Below are positions 11,301-19,039 of a stretch of DNA of 64,000 nt, in pieces. Source of the stretch: Limnohabitans sp. Jir61 (lineage in GTDB: Bacteria; Pseudomonadota; Gammaproteobacteria; Burkholderiales; Burkholderiaceae_C); NCBI RefSeq assembly GCF_003063545.1, contig NZ_NESD01000001.1, positions 1 through 64,000 of the forward strand, written 5' to 3'. Made by a program: the position numbers and the translations under genes. The number at the start of each line of letters is the position of its first letter. Positions within the stretch are counted from its first letter, which is position 1. The notes beneath the pieces were generated by a model that was not told the origin of the DNA, ran no database searches, and saw nothing but the letters and a program-made list of their open reading frames with translations.

Positions 11301-12563
11301 GGTCGCGAGCGTGAGCGTCACAAAGTGCCGTATGGTGCGATTCTGTCGGTCAAGCCAGACCAGGCCATCAAGGCTGGCGTCATCTTGGCCAACTGGGATC
11401 CATTGACACGACCCATCATCACTGAATTCGCCGGTAAGGTGCAATTCGAAAACGTCGAAGAAGGCCTCACGGTTGCTAAGCAGATGGACGAAGTCACAGG
11501 CTTGTCCACCTTGGTGGTGATTGACCCGAAACGTCGCGGCTCGACCAAAGTGGTTCGCCCACAGGTCAAGCTGATCGATGCCTCTGGCAAAGAAGTGAAG
11601 ATTCCTGGCACAGACCACGCGGTGACGATTGGCTTCCAAATCGGCGCGTTGATCCAAGTGCGTGATGGCATGGATGTGGGCCCAGGCGAAGTCTTGGCAC
11701 GTATCCCTGTTGAAGGTCAAAAGACCCGCGACATTACCGGCGGTTTGCCACGTGTGGCCGAACTGTTCGAAGCCCGTTCACCCAAAGACAAGGGTATGTT
11801 GGCTGAGATGACCGGTACTGTGTCGTTTGGTAAAGAAACCAAAGGCAAGGTTCGTTTGCAGATCACTGATCCAGAAGGCAAAGTGTGGGACGAACTCATT
11901 CCTAAAGAGAAGAACATCTTGGTCCACGAAGGCCAAGTGGTCAACAAAGGCGAGAGCGTTGTGGACGGCCCAGCCGACCCACAAGACATCTTGCGTTTGC
12001 TCGGTATGGAAGAGTTGGCTCGCTACATCGTCGACGAAGTGCAAGACGTTTACCGCTTGCAAGGCGTGAAGATCAACGACAAGCACATTGAAGTGATCGT
12101 GCGTCAAATGCTGCGTCGTGTTGTGGTCGAAAGCGTGGGTGATTCCAACTACATCGCTGGCGAACAAGTTGAGCGTTCTGAGATCCTCAACACCAACGAA
12201 GCACTGCAACGTGATGGCAAAGTCCCAGCGACTTTCACCAACTTGTTGTTGGGTATTACCAAAGCTTCCTTGTCGACCGACTCGTTCATCTCTGCGGCTT
12301 CTTTCCAAGAAACCACACGTGTGTTGACCGAAGCGGCCATCATGGGCAAGCGCGACGAATTGCGCGGCTTGAAGGAAAACGTCATCGTCGGTCGCCTGAT
12401 CCCCGCAGGTACCGGTATGGCTTATCACAAAGCCCGCAAGGTCAAAGACGCCATGGACGACGCCGAGCGCCGCGCCATTGCTGAAGCCGAGGCTGCTGAG
12501 TTGGCTGGAGGCTCTTCGGACGAAGAGACTCAAGTCGACCACGGTGCTGGCGAAGAAGCGTAA
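8337..12563 (+). CDS. rpoC: DNA-directed RNA polymerase subunit beta'
   Basis: Beta' carries the catalytic Mg2+ and the bridge helix and trigger loop of RNA polymerase. It is 1408 residues. The N-terminal zinc ribbon begins near C70 (CLCGKYKR, then CEKCGVE). NADFDGD at residues 456-462 holds the three metal-binding aspartates. A second zinc site is seen in [16 protein letters not shown], followed by the trigger-loop region [16 protein letters not shown]. The acidic tail [13 protein letters not shown] is not conserved. It is the last gene of the operon; the strong hairpin at 12575-12602 follows after 11 bp. Confidence 0.99.
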   Translation: MKSLLDLFKQFTPDEHFDAIKIGMASPEKIRSWSFGEVKKPETINYRTFKPERDGLFCAKIFGPIKDYECLCGKYKRLKHRGVICEKCGVEVTQTKVRRERMGHIDLAAPCAHIWFLKSLPSRLGLVLDMTLRDIERVLYFEAYVVTDPGMTPLKKFAIMSEDDYEAKVVEYGDEFIAKMGAEGIKDLLEGLDLDVEIEKLRNDLTGSELKIKKNAKRLKLMEAFKKSGIKPEWMVLSVLPVLPPDLRPLVPLDGGRFATSDLNDLYRRVINRNSRLRRLLELKAPEIIARNEKRMLQEAVDSLLDNGRRGKAMTGANKRALKSLADMIKGKSGRFRQNLLGKRVDYSGRSVITVGPTLKLHQCGLPKLMALELFKPFIFSRLEAMGIATTIKAAKKEVESGSAVVWDILEEVIKEHPVMLNRAPTLHRLGIQAFEPILIEGKAIQLHPLVCSAFNADFDGDQMAVHVPLSVEAQMEARTLMLASNNVLFPASGEPSIVPSQDVVLGLYYATRDRINGKGEGLVFANVPEVQRALDAGVVELTAKVSVRITEWTKDKQTGEFNEVTKLVDTTVGRALLSEILPKGLPFDVINRALKKKEISKLINVAFRKCGLKDTVVFADKLLQNGFRLATRAGISIAIDDMLVPPEKGGIIAASEKEVKDIEQQYVSGLVTSGERYNKVVDIWGKAGDAVSKVMMDQLRKEKTIDRHGNEVDQESFNSIYMMADSGARGSAAQIRQLAGMRGLMAKPDGSIIETPITANFREGLNVLQYFISTHGARKGLADTALKTANSGYLTRRLVDVTQDLVVTENDCGTTNGQLMRAIVEGGEVIESLRDRILGRVAADDVVSPESRAVLVKAGVMLDEDIIDEIEAAGVDEVKVRTALNCETRFGLCSMCYGRDLGRGGLVNNGEAVGVIAAQSIGEPGTQLTMRTFHIGGAASRAAVASSVEAKSNGVIGFNSTMRYVSNTKGELVVISRSGEIIIHDEHGRERERHKVPYGAILSVKPDQAIKAGVILANWDPLTRPIITEFAGKVQFENVEEGLTVAKQMDEVTGLSTLVVIDPKRRGSTKVVRPQVKLIDASGKEVKIPGTDHAVTIGFQIGALIQVRDGMDVGPGEVLARIPVEGQKTRDITGGLPRVAELFEARSPKDKGMLAEMTGTVSFGKETKGKVRLQITDPEGKVWDELIPKEKNILVHEGQVVNKGESVVDGPADPQDILRLLGMEELARYIVDEVQDVYRLQGVKINDKHIEVIVRQMLRRVVVESVGDSNYIAGEQVERSEILNTNEALQRDGKVPATFTNLLLGITKASLSTDSFISAASFQETTRVLTEAAIMGKRDELRGLKENVIVGRLIPAGTGMAYHKARKVKDAMDDAERRAIAEAEAAELAGGSSDEETQVDHGAGEEA

Positions 12564-12574
12564 AGCGACCCCCT

Positions 12575-12602
12575 CAACAAAGGCCCGAAAGGGCCTTTGT
12601 TG
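12575..12602 (+). terminator. Rho-independent terminator after rpoC
   Basis: A perfect 12-bp stem, CAACAAAGGCCC (12575-12586) and GGGCCTTTGTTG (12591-12602), has a GAAA tetraloop. The 3' arm is T-rich and is followed by TTTGGG. It closes the rplJL-rpoBC transcription unit. Confidence 0.9.
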
Positions 12603-12637
12603 TTTGGGCCGATCGGTCAAAGCACAAGGAGTGCAAC

Positions 12638-13195
12638 ATGCTTGATGCGTGGTGGTTTTGGTTATTTGTCGCCGTGATGGTGTTTTGGAGCGTGGGTGCG
12701 TACCGCCGCTTGGTGGGCTTGCGCACGGCGGTGAACAAACAGTTTGCGGTGCTTGAAGAACTCATGCTGCGCTACCAAGCGCTGGTACAAGAGGCCACCA
12801 CGGCTGCCGTGACCTCGCCATCAGGTTGGCAAACCGCGGTGTCGCCAGAGTTGGGTGCGAGCCACTGGACGCGCTTGCAAGTGGCAGCAAATTTGTCGGC
12901 CATGGCCTTGGCGCGCATGCAAGAGCATCCGCTAGACCCATCCTCATCCATTGCACTTGTAGCAACCAGCCGTGATTTGCAAGCTGCATGGGAAGCCCTC
13001 ACACATCCGGATGTGTACTACGTGTCAGTGCCAGCTGAGCTGACGCAACGCTGGGCTGAGTTGGGTATTTCTATTCAGCCCGATTTGCAGCGATTTAACC
13101 AAGCCATCATCAACTACAACGACGCGATTGACATGTTTCCTGCCACGTGGATGGCTCGCTTGTTCAAGTTCAAACCTGGACGCATTTTGGAATGA
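12638..13195 (+). CDS. LemA family protein
   Basis: This 185-residue protein has one N-terminal membrane span (about residues 4-21, rich in W, F and V) followed by a long helical domain. The pattern YRRLVGLRTAVNKQFAVLEELMLRYQ near the start, and FNQAIINYNDAIDMFPATWMARLFKFKP at the end, match the LemA family, whose molecular role is not established. LemA proteins are usually anchored with the helical bundle outside the cytoplasm. It has a clear AAGGAG site before the ATG. Its stop overlaps the rsmB start (ATGA), so it is translationally coupled to the rRNA methyltransferase gene. The family call rests on the two end motifs. Confidence 0.75.
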   Translation: MLDAWWFWLFVAVMVFWSVGAYRRLVGLRTAVNKQFAVLEELMLRYQALVQEATTAAVTSPSGWQTAVSPELGASHWTRLQVAANLSAMALARMQEHPLDPSSSIALVATSRDLQAAWEALTHPDVYYVSVPAELTQRWAELGISIQPDLQRFNQAIINYNDAIDMFPATWMARLFKFKPGRILE

Positions 13196-14532
13196 GTGAA
13201 CACAAACCTACATCCGTCCCGCTGTGGCAACAGCTGCAAGCTGTGGCTCAAGCCTTGGCGCAAGTGCGACGTGGTGTGTCTGGCACCGTAGCCTTAGAGG
13301 CCGTGCCATCTGCTTTGCGCCCAGGCGTGCAAGCCTTGTTGTTTCAAGCATTGCGCCAACTTGGCCGTGCGCAAGCCTTGCGTGCGCAATTGGCCTCGCG
13401 TACGCCCGCACCATTGCCCGACGCTTTGCTATGTACAGCGCTTGCGCTGGCATGGGATCCAGACAACGCACCTTACGAGCCACACACCTTGGTGAACCAA
13501 GCCGTTGAAGCCGCTAAGAAAACCCGTAGCTTGCAAATGCAAGCTAATTTTTTGAATGCATGCTTGCGACGTTTTTTGCGCGAGCGTGATGCCTTGGTGG
13601 CGGCCACAGACACCGATGTGCAATCGCAGTGGAATCATCCAGAGTGGTGGGTCAAGCGTTTGCAGCAAGATCATCCTGACCACTGGCAAGACATCTTGCG
13701 CGCCAACAACCAAGCAGCGCCCATGACATGGCGCGTCAACACCTCGCGCATCATTCGTGAAGCCTTGCAAATGGATTGGGTCAACCACGGCCTGCAGTCG
13801 CAGCCTGTTGGCGAGCAAGGCTTGGTACTCTCACAAGCGCATAGCGTGCGTGATATTCCAGGTTTCGCCGAAGGTTTGTGCTCCGTGCAAGACGCGGCCG
13901 CACAATGTGCCGCACAGATTCTGCTGAAAGACTTTGCGCCAGCAGATCAAGCGTTGCGTATCTTGGATGCATGCGCTGCGCCTGGCGGAAAAACGGCGCA
14001 CTTGCTGGAGTTGCTCAATGACAAGTCAGAAGTGACGGCGTTGGATATTGACCCGCAGCGTTGTGAACGTATTGCGCAAAATTTGCAGCGCATTGGGCGT
14101 CAAGCCAAAGTCATTGCCGCTGATGCAGCACTTACCAAAACCTGGTGGGACGGGAAGCAGTTTGATGCCATTCTCTTAGATGCGCCATGTACTGCCTCAG
14201 GTATCGTGCGTCGTCACCCCGATGTCCGTTGGTTACGTCGCGATGCAGACATCGCCAAATTGGCGGGAATTCAGAAAAACCTACTCAACCAGTTGTGGCC
14301 ATTGGTCAAGCCGGGCGGTAGGTTGCTCTACTGTACCTGTTCGGTATTCATGGCCGAAGGCGAGAACCAAGCCAAAACGTTTGTTGAACACAACACCAAT
14401 GCCTGTTTACTGCCGTCTCTAGGGCATTTAAGACCCCAAAATGGCACAACAAGCGCCTTGCTCACCGACAATCTAGACGGTGATCACGATGGCTTTTATT
14501 ACGCACTGTTCGAAAAAATTCCAGCGGCTTGA
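13192..14532 (+). CDS. rsmB: 16S rRNA (cytosine-967-C5)-methyltransferase RsmB
   Basis: RsmB methylates C967 of 16S rRNA using S-adenosylmethionine. The ATG at 13192 overlaps the upstream stop and gives 446 residues. The N-terminal half (about 15-140) is a NusB-like RNA-binding domain. The C-terminal half is a Rossmann methyltransferase with the SAM motif DACAAPGGKTAHLLE near residue 262. The NOL1/NOP2/sun motif is LLDAPCTASGIVRRHPDVRW, and YCTCSVFMAEGENQ carries the second conserved cysteine; the two cysteines are the expected catalytic and release residues. The 3' end overlaps the next gene by about 50 bp. Confidence 0.95.
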   Translation: MSEHKPTSVPLWQQLQAVAQALAQVRRGVSGTVALEAVPSALRPGVQALLFQALRQLGRAQALRAQLASRTPAPLPDALLCTALALAWDPDNAPYEPHTLVNQAVEAAKKTRSLQMQANFLNACLRRFLRERDALVAATDTDVQSQWNHPEWWVKRLQQDHPDHWQDILRANNQAAPMTWRVNTSRIIREALQMDWVNHGLQSQPVGEQGLVLSQAHSVRDIPGFAEGLCSVQDAAAQCAAQILLKDFAPADQALRILDACAAPGGKTAHLLELLNDKSEVTALDIDPQRCERIAQNLQRIGRQAKVIAADAALTKTWWDGKQFDAILLDAPCTASGIVRRHPDVRWLRRDADIAKLAGIQKNLLNQLWPLVKPGGRLLYCTCSVFMAEGENQAKTFVEHNTNACLLPSLGHLRPQNGTTSALLTDNLDGDHDGFYYALFEKIPAA

Positions 14533-15148
14533 AGCGCTCTTTTTGAGCGGCTTTCAAAGCGCAAGGCGACTGTGCGTGTGGATGTGCGTTGCTATGAGCT
14601 TGGCTTTGCCAACCCTATCGCAAGCCGATACGCCTGTTGAGTTACAGTCGTTGAAATTAGAGCGCGATGAATCTTCGCTTTACATGAGTGGCAGCTGGCG
14701 CTTCGATTTGCCAGCTGCGCTTGAGGATGCGTTGCTCAAAGGCATCACCTTGTACTTTGTGACCGAGGTCGATATCAGTCAAGAGCGCTGGTACTTTTAC
14801 AACCAACGCGTGGCGCACGCCGAGCGACATGTGCGTTTGTTCTATCAACCACTCACGCGTCGTTGGCGCGTCAATATTTCCCCTCAGTCTTTCAACGTCA
14901 GCGGTTTAGGTATGAGCCTAGGTCAAAGCTATGACACAGCAGAAGAGGCCATCGGTGCCGTTCGCCGTATCGTGCAGTGGCGAATCGCCAATGCAGCGGA
15001 TTACAACCCAGACGCGAAGCAAACCATCAGCATCAATTTCAGGCTCGATCTCAAGCAGTTGCCACGTCCTTTGCAGATTGGCGCGGCAGGACAGAGCGAC
15101 TGGAATATTGGCTTTAGCAAAACGCAGCGTTTGGAGTTGACGCCATGA
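14480..15148 (+). CDS. DUF4390 domain protein, probably exported
   Basis: This 222-residue protein of unknown function matches what is known as DUF4390, a family seen next to NtrY-type kinases in betaproteobacteria. A basic stretch followed by a hydrophobic segment (about residues 28-48) ending ALPTLSQA looks like a signal peptide with cleavage after SQA. The mature part is predicted mostly beta, with RWYFYNQRVAHAERHVRL and WRVNISPQSFNVSGLG. The first ATG lies inside rsmB, and a later start is possible since the leader is unusually long. The stop overlaps the next start (ATGA). The gene order suggests a partner or periplasmic input for the kinase, but this is inference. Confidence 0.75.
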   Translation: MITMAFITHCSKKFQRLEALFLSGFQSARRLCVWMCVAMSLALPTLSQADTPVELQSLKLERDESSLYMSGSWRFDLPAALEDALLKGITLYFVTEVDISQERWYFYNQRVAHAERHVRLFYQPLTRRWRVNISPQSFNVSGLGMSLGQSYDTAEEAIGAVRRIVQWRIANAADYNPDAKQTISINFRLDLKQLPRPLQIGAAGQSDWNIGFSKTQRLELTP

Positions 15149-17424
15149 TTGAGCTTGCAGAAAAGCGTTCGCGCCTTTCTAGCTTTCAGTTGCGGTGGTT
15201 ATTGGTCATCAGTGCAGCCGTCGTGCTGGGGTTGGGGCTGGTCTTGCTGTTTTTGTTGACGCAAGCCACCGACAACCGTGAACTTTACGAACGCAACTAC
15301 CGTCAACTGTTTGGCTTGAACGTAGTCGTGGCCACCTTGCTGATGGGGGTTATTGGTTGGTTGTCCCTGCGATTGTTGGTGCGGCTGCGTCAAGGCAAAT
15401 TCGGAAGTCGATTACTTTTGAAAATTGCTGCCACCTTTGCGCTAGTGGGCTTTGTACCAGGCATTCTGATCTACAGCGTTTCCTATCAATTCGTCTCTCG
15501 TTCTATTGAGAGTTGGTTTGATGTGAAGGTCGAAGGTGCCTTGGACGCGGGTCTGAGCTTAGGGCGAACCACCTTAGACACGATAGCCAACGATCTAGGC
15601 CAAAAAACACGCTCTGCGACAGCACAAATCAATGACCTACCAGATGCATCGGTGGGCCTTGCTCTGGAACGCCTGAAAGATCAGCTCGGGGCAGACGATG
15701 TGATTTTGTGGAGCACCTCAGGCCAAGCTCTGGCAAGCGCGGGTGATTCGCGTTACAAAATTAATCCGGAGCGTCCGACCCCTGCACAGTTGCGACTTGT
15801 CAAAACACAAAGCGTGGTGACCGTCATCGATGGCTTGGATGAAGCAGAGGTACAAGGTACCTCAAAAGCACGCGTGAGAGCTTTGGTGCTGGTGTCACCT
15901 TCGGGTTTAGGTTTGTTGATAGAGCCACGTGTTTTACAGGTCACCAAGGCCATTCCTCCAACGTTGGTGAGCAATGCCTTGGCTGTGGAAGTGGCTTATC
16001 GCGAATACCAAGAGCGCGCATTGGGGCGCGATGGCTTGCGCAGCATGTACATCGGCACATTGACGCTTAGTTTGTTTTTGGCAGTATTTGGTGCCGTGTT
16101 GTTGGCCGTGTTGTTGGGTAATCAATTGGCGCGTCCTTTGTTGATGCTGGCCGAGGGTGTGCGCGATGTGGCTGCGGGTGACTTGAGCCCCAAACCTGCC
16201 TTGCAAGGTCGCGATGAATTAGGTGGATTGACACGCTCATTTGCATTGATGACGCAGCAACTGGCTGACGCACGTACAGCCGTGGATCGAAGCATGTTGC
16301 AGGTGCACACCTCGCGTGCCAACTTGCAAACCATTCTGGATAACCTCACTGCGGGCGTGATCGTGTTGACCGAGGACGGTCGCATCAAATCCTCCAACCC
16401 TGGTGCAACACGTATCTTGCGCATCCCATTGGCAGCGTGGGAAGGTCGCGCATTAAGCGACATTGAAGGTTTGGTGGAGTTTGCAGAACATGTGCGCCGT
16501 GAGTTCGATGGCTTCTTGGGTGAGCGCAGTCAACATGGTTTGGACCACTGGCAACAATCGTTCGAGCTGCATGCCACGGCCATCAGCCCCGCTGTGATGC
16601 TCAGTGATGACAAGCAACAGCACATCACGCTGCTGGCGCGTGGGGCTGTACTGCCTAACAACGGCCGCTTGTTGGTGTTTGACGATATTTCTGAAATTGT
16701 TTCTGCCCAGCGTGCGCAGGCATGGGGCGAAGTTGCCCGTCGTTTGGCGCATGAAATCAAAAACCCACTCACCCCTATTCAGCTCTCAGCCGAGCGGCTA
16801 GAGATGAAGCTCACAGGAAAGCTGCAAGACCCAGAGCAACTCATACTGAATAAATCGGTCAAGACCATCGTGGACCAAGTCGATGCGATGAAGCGTTTGG
16901 TCAACGAGTTTCGCGACTATGCGCGGTTGCCTGTGGCAGAACTCAAACCCCTCGACCTCAACGCTTTGGTGCAAGAAGTGATGCAACTCTACGGTGCAGA
17001 AAATGCCGCAGTGCCAGTGTTTGCTCAGCTGGATGAGGCTTGCCCCATCATCTATGGTGATGCCCAGCAGCTCCGCCAAGTGGTTCATAACCTGTTGCAA
17101 AACGCGCAAGATGCGACTGAAGGCCAAGCGCATCCTATGGTGTCCATTGCCACTCAGTGGGTTAGCACAACCGGACGTGTGAGACTGGTTGTCAAAGATA
17201 ACGGGCCAGGGTTCCCCCTAAAAATTTTGAACCGCGCCTTTGAGCCCTATGTCACGACCAAGAGTCGCGGTACAGGGTTGGGATTAGCTGTGGTGAAGAA
17301 AATTGCCGATGAACATTCGGCTCGAATTGATTTAAAAAATCGTGGATTGGAAGGTCGGGTGATCGGGGCGCAAGTGTCGTTATCATTCCAAGTTGCAGAA
17401 TCACAACAAAACCAACTGATTTAA
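15145..17424 (+). CDS. ntrY: NtrY-type membrane sensor histidine kinase
   Basis: This 759-residue kinase has three membrane spans within the first 115 residues, a periplasmic/sensor region at about 115-285, and another span near 300-325. A HAMP domain (RPLLMLAEGVRDVAAGDLSP), a PAS domain (about 385-500) and a HisKA domain follow, with phospho-acceptor H536 in RRLAHEIKNPLTPIQLSAER. The ATPase domain has the N box VVHNLLQNAQDA, G1 DNGPGFP and G2 TKSRGTGLGLAVV. The layout matches NtrY, which in other proteobacteria responds to nitrogen or redox state. It is the third gene of the rsmB-coupled run; its regulator follows after 21 bp. Confidence 0.9.
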   Translation: MIELAEKRSRLSSFQLRWLLVISAAVVLGLGLVLLFLLTQATDNRELYERNYRQLFGLNVVVATLLMGVIGWLSLRLLVRLRQGKFGSRLLLKIAATFALVGFVPGILIYSVSYQFVSRSIESWFDVKVEGALDAGLSLGRTTLDTIANDLGQKTRSATAQINDLPDASVGLALERLKDQLGADDVILWSTSGQALASAGDSRYKINPERPTPAQLRLVKTQSVVTVIDGLDEAEVQGTSKARVRALVLVSPSGLGLLIEPRVLQVTKAIPPTLVSNALAVEVAYREYQERALGRDGLRSMYIGTLTLSLFLAVFGAVLLAVLLGNQLARPLLMLAEGVRDVAAGDLSPKPALQGRDELGGLTRSFALMTQQLADARTAVDRSMLQVHTSRANLQTILDNLTAGVIVLTEDGRIKSSNPGATRILRIPLAAWEGRALSDIEGLVEFAEHVRREFDGFLGERSQHGLDHWQQSFELHATAISPAVMLSDDKQQHITLLARGAVLPNNGRLLVFDDISEIVSAQRAQAWGEVARRLAHEIKNPLTPIQLSAERLEMKLTGKLQDPEQLILNKSVKTIVDQVDAMKRLVNEFRDYARLPVAELKPLDLNALVQEVMQLYGAENAAVPVFAQLDEACPIIYGDAQQLRQVVHNLLQNAQDATEGQAHPMVSIATQWVSTTGRVRLVVKDNGPGFPLKILNRAFEPYVTTKSRGTGLGLAVVKKIADEHSARIDLKNRGLEGRVIGAQVSLSFQVAESQQNQLI

Positions 17425-17445
17425 TCCAGCGAGACAAGTTAAAAC

Positions 17446-18114
17446 ATGGCGAACATTTTGGTGGTGGATGACGAATTGGGCATTCGGGACCTCTTGTTTG
17501 AGATCCTCAATGACGAAGGTCACGCAGTAGAAGTGGCAGAAAACGCAGCCCAAGCGCGTTTGGCGCGCCAAGCAGCGCGCCCTGATTTGGTCTTGTTGGA
17601 CATTTGGATGCCCGACACCGATGGCGTCACATTGCTCAAAGAATGGGCGGGCGCAGGTTTGTTGAACATGCCCGTGATCATGATGAGTGGCCACGCCACC
17701 ATCGACACCGCCGTCGAAGCTACCCGCATTGGCGCGCAAGCCTTCCTAGAAAAACCCATCACCATGCAAAAGCTGCTCAAAGCAGTGGAGCAAGGTTTAG
17801 CGCGCAAGCCCATGGCAGCAGCTTCTCTTAAAGGTGCTATTGCCCAACAAGGGGGCAAAGATGTCGTCGGTGCAACGGCTGTTTCAGCGCCGCAGGCGGT
17901 GGTGTTACCACCCACGCATCAAAGTTTTGATTTAGAACTACCCTTGCGTGAAGCGCGTGATGCGTTTGAGCGTGCGTATTTTGAATACCACCTCGCGCAA
18001 GAGAATGGTTCAATGACCCGTGTCGCCGATAAAACTGGCTTGGAGCGCACGCACCTTTATCGAAAGCTCAAGCAGTTGGGCGTCGATTTATCTAAGGCTA
18101 AGAAAGCAGCTTAG
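17446..18114 (+). CDS. NtrX-like response regulator lacking the AAA+ domain
   Basis: The protein is 222 residues. Residues 1-120 form a receiver domain with the acidic pair DDE near residue 8, phospho-acceptor D52 (LLDIWMPD), the threonine/serine switch MMSGHAT, and the lysine in FLEKPI. A low-complexity linker (about 125-160) leads to a Fis-type helix-turn-helix at about 165-215 (NGSMTRVADKTGLERTHLYRKLKQLG). Classical NtrX has about 450 residues with a sigma-54-activating AAA+ ATPase between these domains; here it is absent with no frame break, so this is a natural short form. It should bind DNA but not remodel sigma-54 polymerase. Confidence 0.88.
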   Translation: MANILVVDDELGIRDLLFEILNDEGHAVEVAENAAQARLARQAARPDLVLLDIWMPDTDGVTLLKEWAGAGLLNMPVIMMSGHATIDTAVEATRIGAQAFLEKPITMQKLLKAVEQGLARKPMAAASLKGAIAQQGGKDVVGATAVSAPQAVVLPPTHQSFDLELPLREARDAFERAYFEYHLAQENGSMTRVADKTGLERTHLYRKLKQLGVDLSKAKKAA

Positions 18115-18134
18115 CGAATCGCCGATTGTGTTGA

Positions 18135-18755
18135 TCAGTGCGATTCGCTATTCGCGACTTGCTGTTGGGCGATGTCAATCAAGCGGGTGTGCATAGCTAA
18201 CCAACGCAATAACAATGCGCCGACGATAGAGCCGTTGATATCGCCAATCACCATATAGGCCACTTGCGTAGACGAAACCAATTGACTCGGGTCTAGCAGG
18301 GCCCATACCGAATGATGAAGTAGCGCGTTTAGCAACGCATTCATCAAAGCTAATTTTAAGAGGTCATTGAGCTTTGTCAGTGCCAGAGGACGTTGTTGCA
18401 GAATTTGCAAGAGCCACAGCGACAGTACCGCACAGCTAGCAGATGCCGCGGTGTTCAATGTACTGAGTAACGCGCTGTCTTGAAAATAAAAAAACAAAAT
18501 GAGACCGCCAGTTGCAGTGCCCAGTGTTCCCCACAGCATGCCTAAAACCAAAACATTGATGACCCGCAAGAAACTGGGCAAATAAATGAAGTTGATGTGG
18601 TCTGTGAGTTCTAAAAAATGGAATAACCATCCATTGGCTATATGCACGATGGCATACAAAGCGCCAGCAACCAAAACCATCAATCCAATGGTTGTGCGCG
18701 CGAGTCGAGGGTGCTCAGCGGCATAGTTATTAGGCTTAGATAGCATATCCTTCAT
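18135..18755 (-). CDS. Unassigned integral membrane protein
   Basis: This 206-residue protein has about five or six hydrophobic spans covering most of its length. The segment LTDHINFIYLPSFLRVINVLVLG followed by a glycine-rich span faintly recalls MASE1-type sensor membrane domains (which carry an IYLPSGLR-like motif), but no kinase or GGDEF output domain follows. It is convergent with the ntrX-like gene, with a 20-bp gap, and divergent from tRNA-Phe. The upstream 153 bp are AT-rich. I do not recognise the function; a small membrane sensor or transporter-like protein is only a guess. Confidence 0.6.
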   Translation of the reverse strand: MKDMLSKPNNYAAEHPRLARTTIGLMVLVAGALYAIVHIANGWLFHFLELTDHINFIYLPSFLRVINVLVLGMLWGTLGTATGGLILFFYFQDSALLSTLNTAASASCAVLSLWLLQILQQRPLALTKLNDLLKLALMNALLNALLHHSVWALLDPSQLVSSTQVAYMVIGDINGSIVGALLLRWLAMHTRLIDIAQQQVANSESH

Positions 18756-18908
18756 TCTATTGCCATTACAAATTTGACATGTTTTATATCTTCAATTCTG
18801 TACTTATGCGGTAAGGTCTCCCCATGCAAATGCTGATTCGTTTGGCTAATAGAAGTTTTTTCTAGAGTCACAGAAAAATTGTTGCAAGAGTGCTACAATA
18901 TCGAATTC
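18756..18908 (+). promoter_or_regulatory. AT-rich region upstream of tRNA-Phe
   Basis: This gap separates a minus-strand gene from tRNA-Phe. TACAAT at 18894-18899 is a candidate -10 box for the tRNA, about 9 bases before its 5' end, although no clear -35 is seen at the right distance. TTGACA at 18774-18779 is a perfect -35 hexamer on the same strand, but its best downstream partner is weak. The region should also hold the promoter of the membrane-protein gene. Confidence 0.35.
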
Positions 18909-18984
<76 letters not shown>

Positions 18985-18989
18985 AAACG

Positions 18990-19026
18990 AAAAAGCCTCA
19001 GTAGTTCGCTACTGAGGCTTTTTTAT
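18990..19026 (+). terminator. Rho-independent terminator after tRNA-Phe
   Basis: AAAAAGCCTCAGTAG pairs perfectly with CTACTGAGGCTTTTT across a TTCG tetraloop and ends in a T-run. The A-tract on its 5' side means it could also act on the minus strand, but rep ends beyond it at 19040, so it may work in both directions. Confidence 0.92.
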
Positions 19027-19039
19027 TGGGCTGCCCGGT

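Noticed and set aside
10710-11720. A 336-codon minus-strand frame opposite rpoC
   Set aside because: It is an antisense artefact of the conserved rpoC coding sequence.
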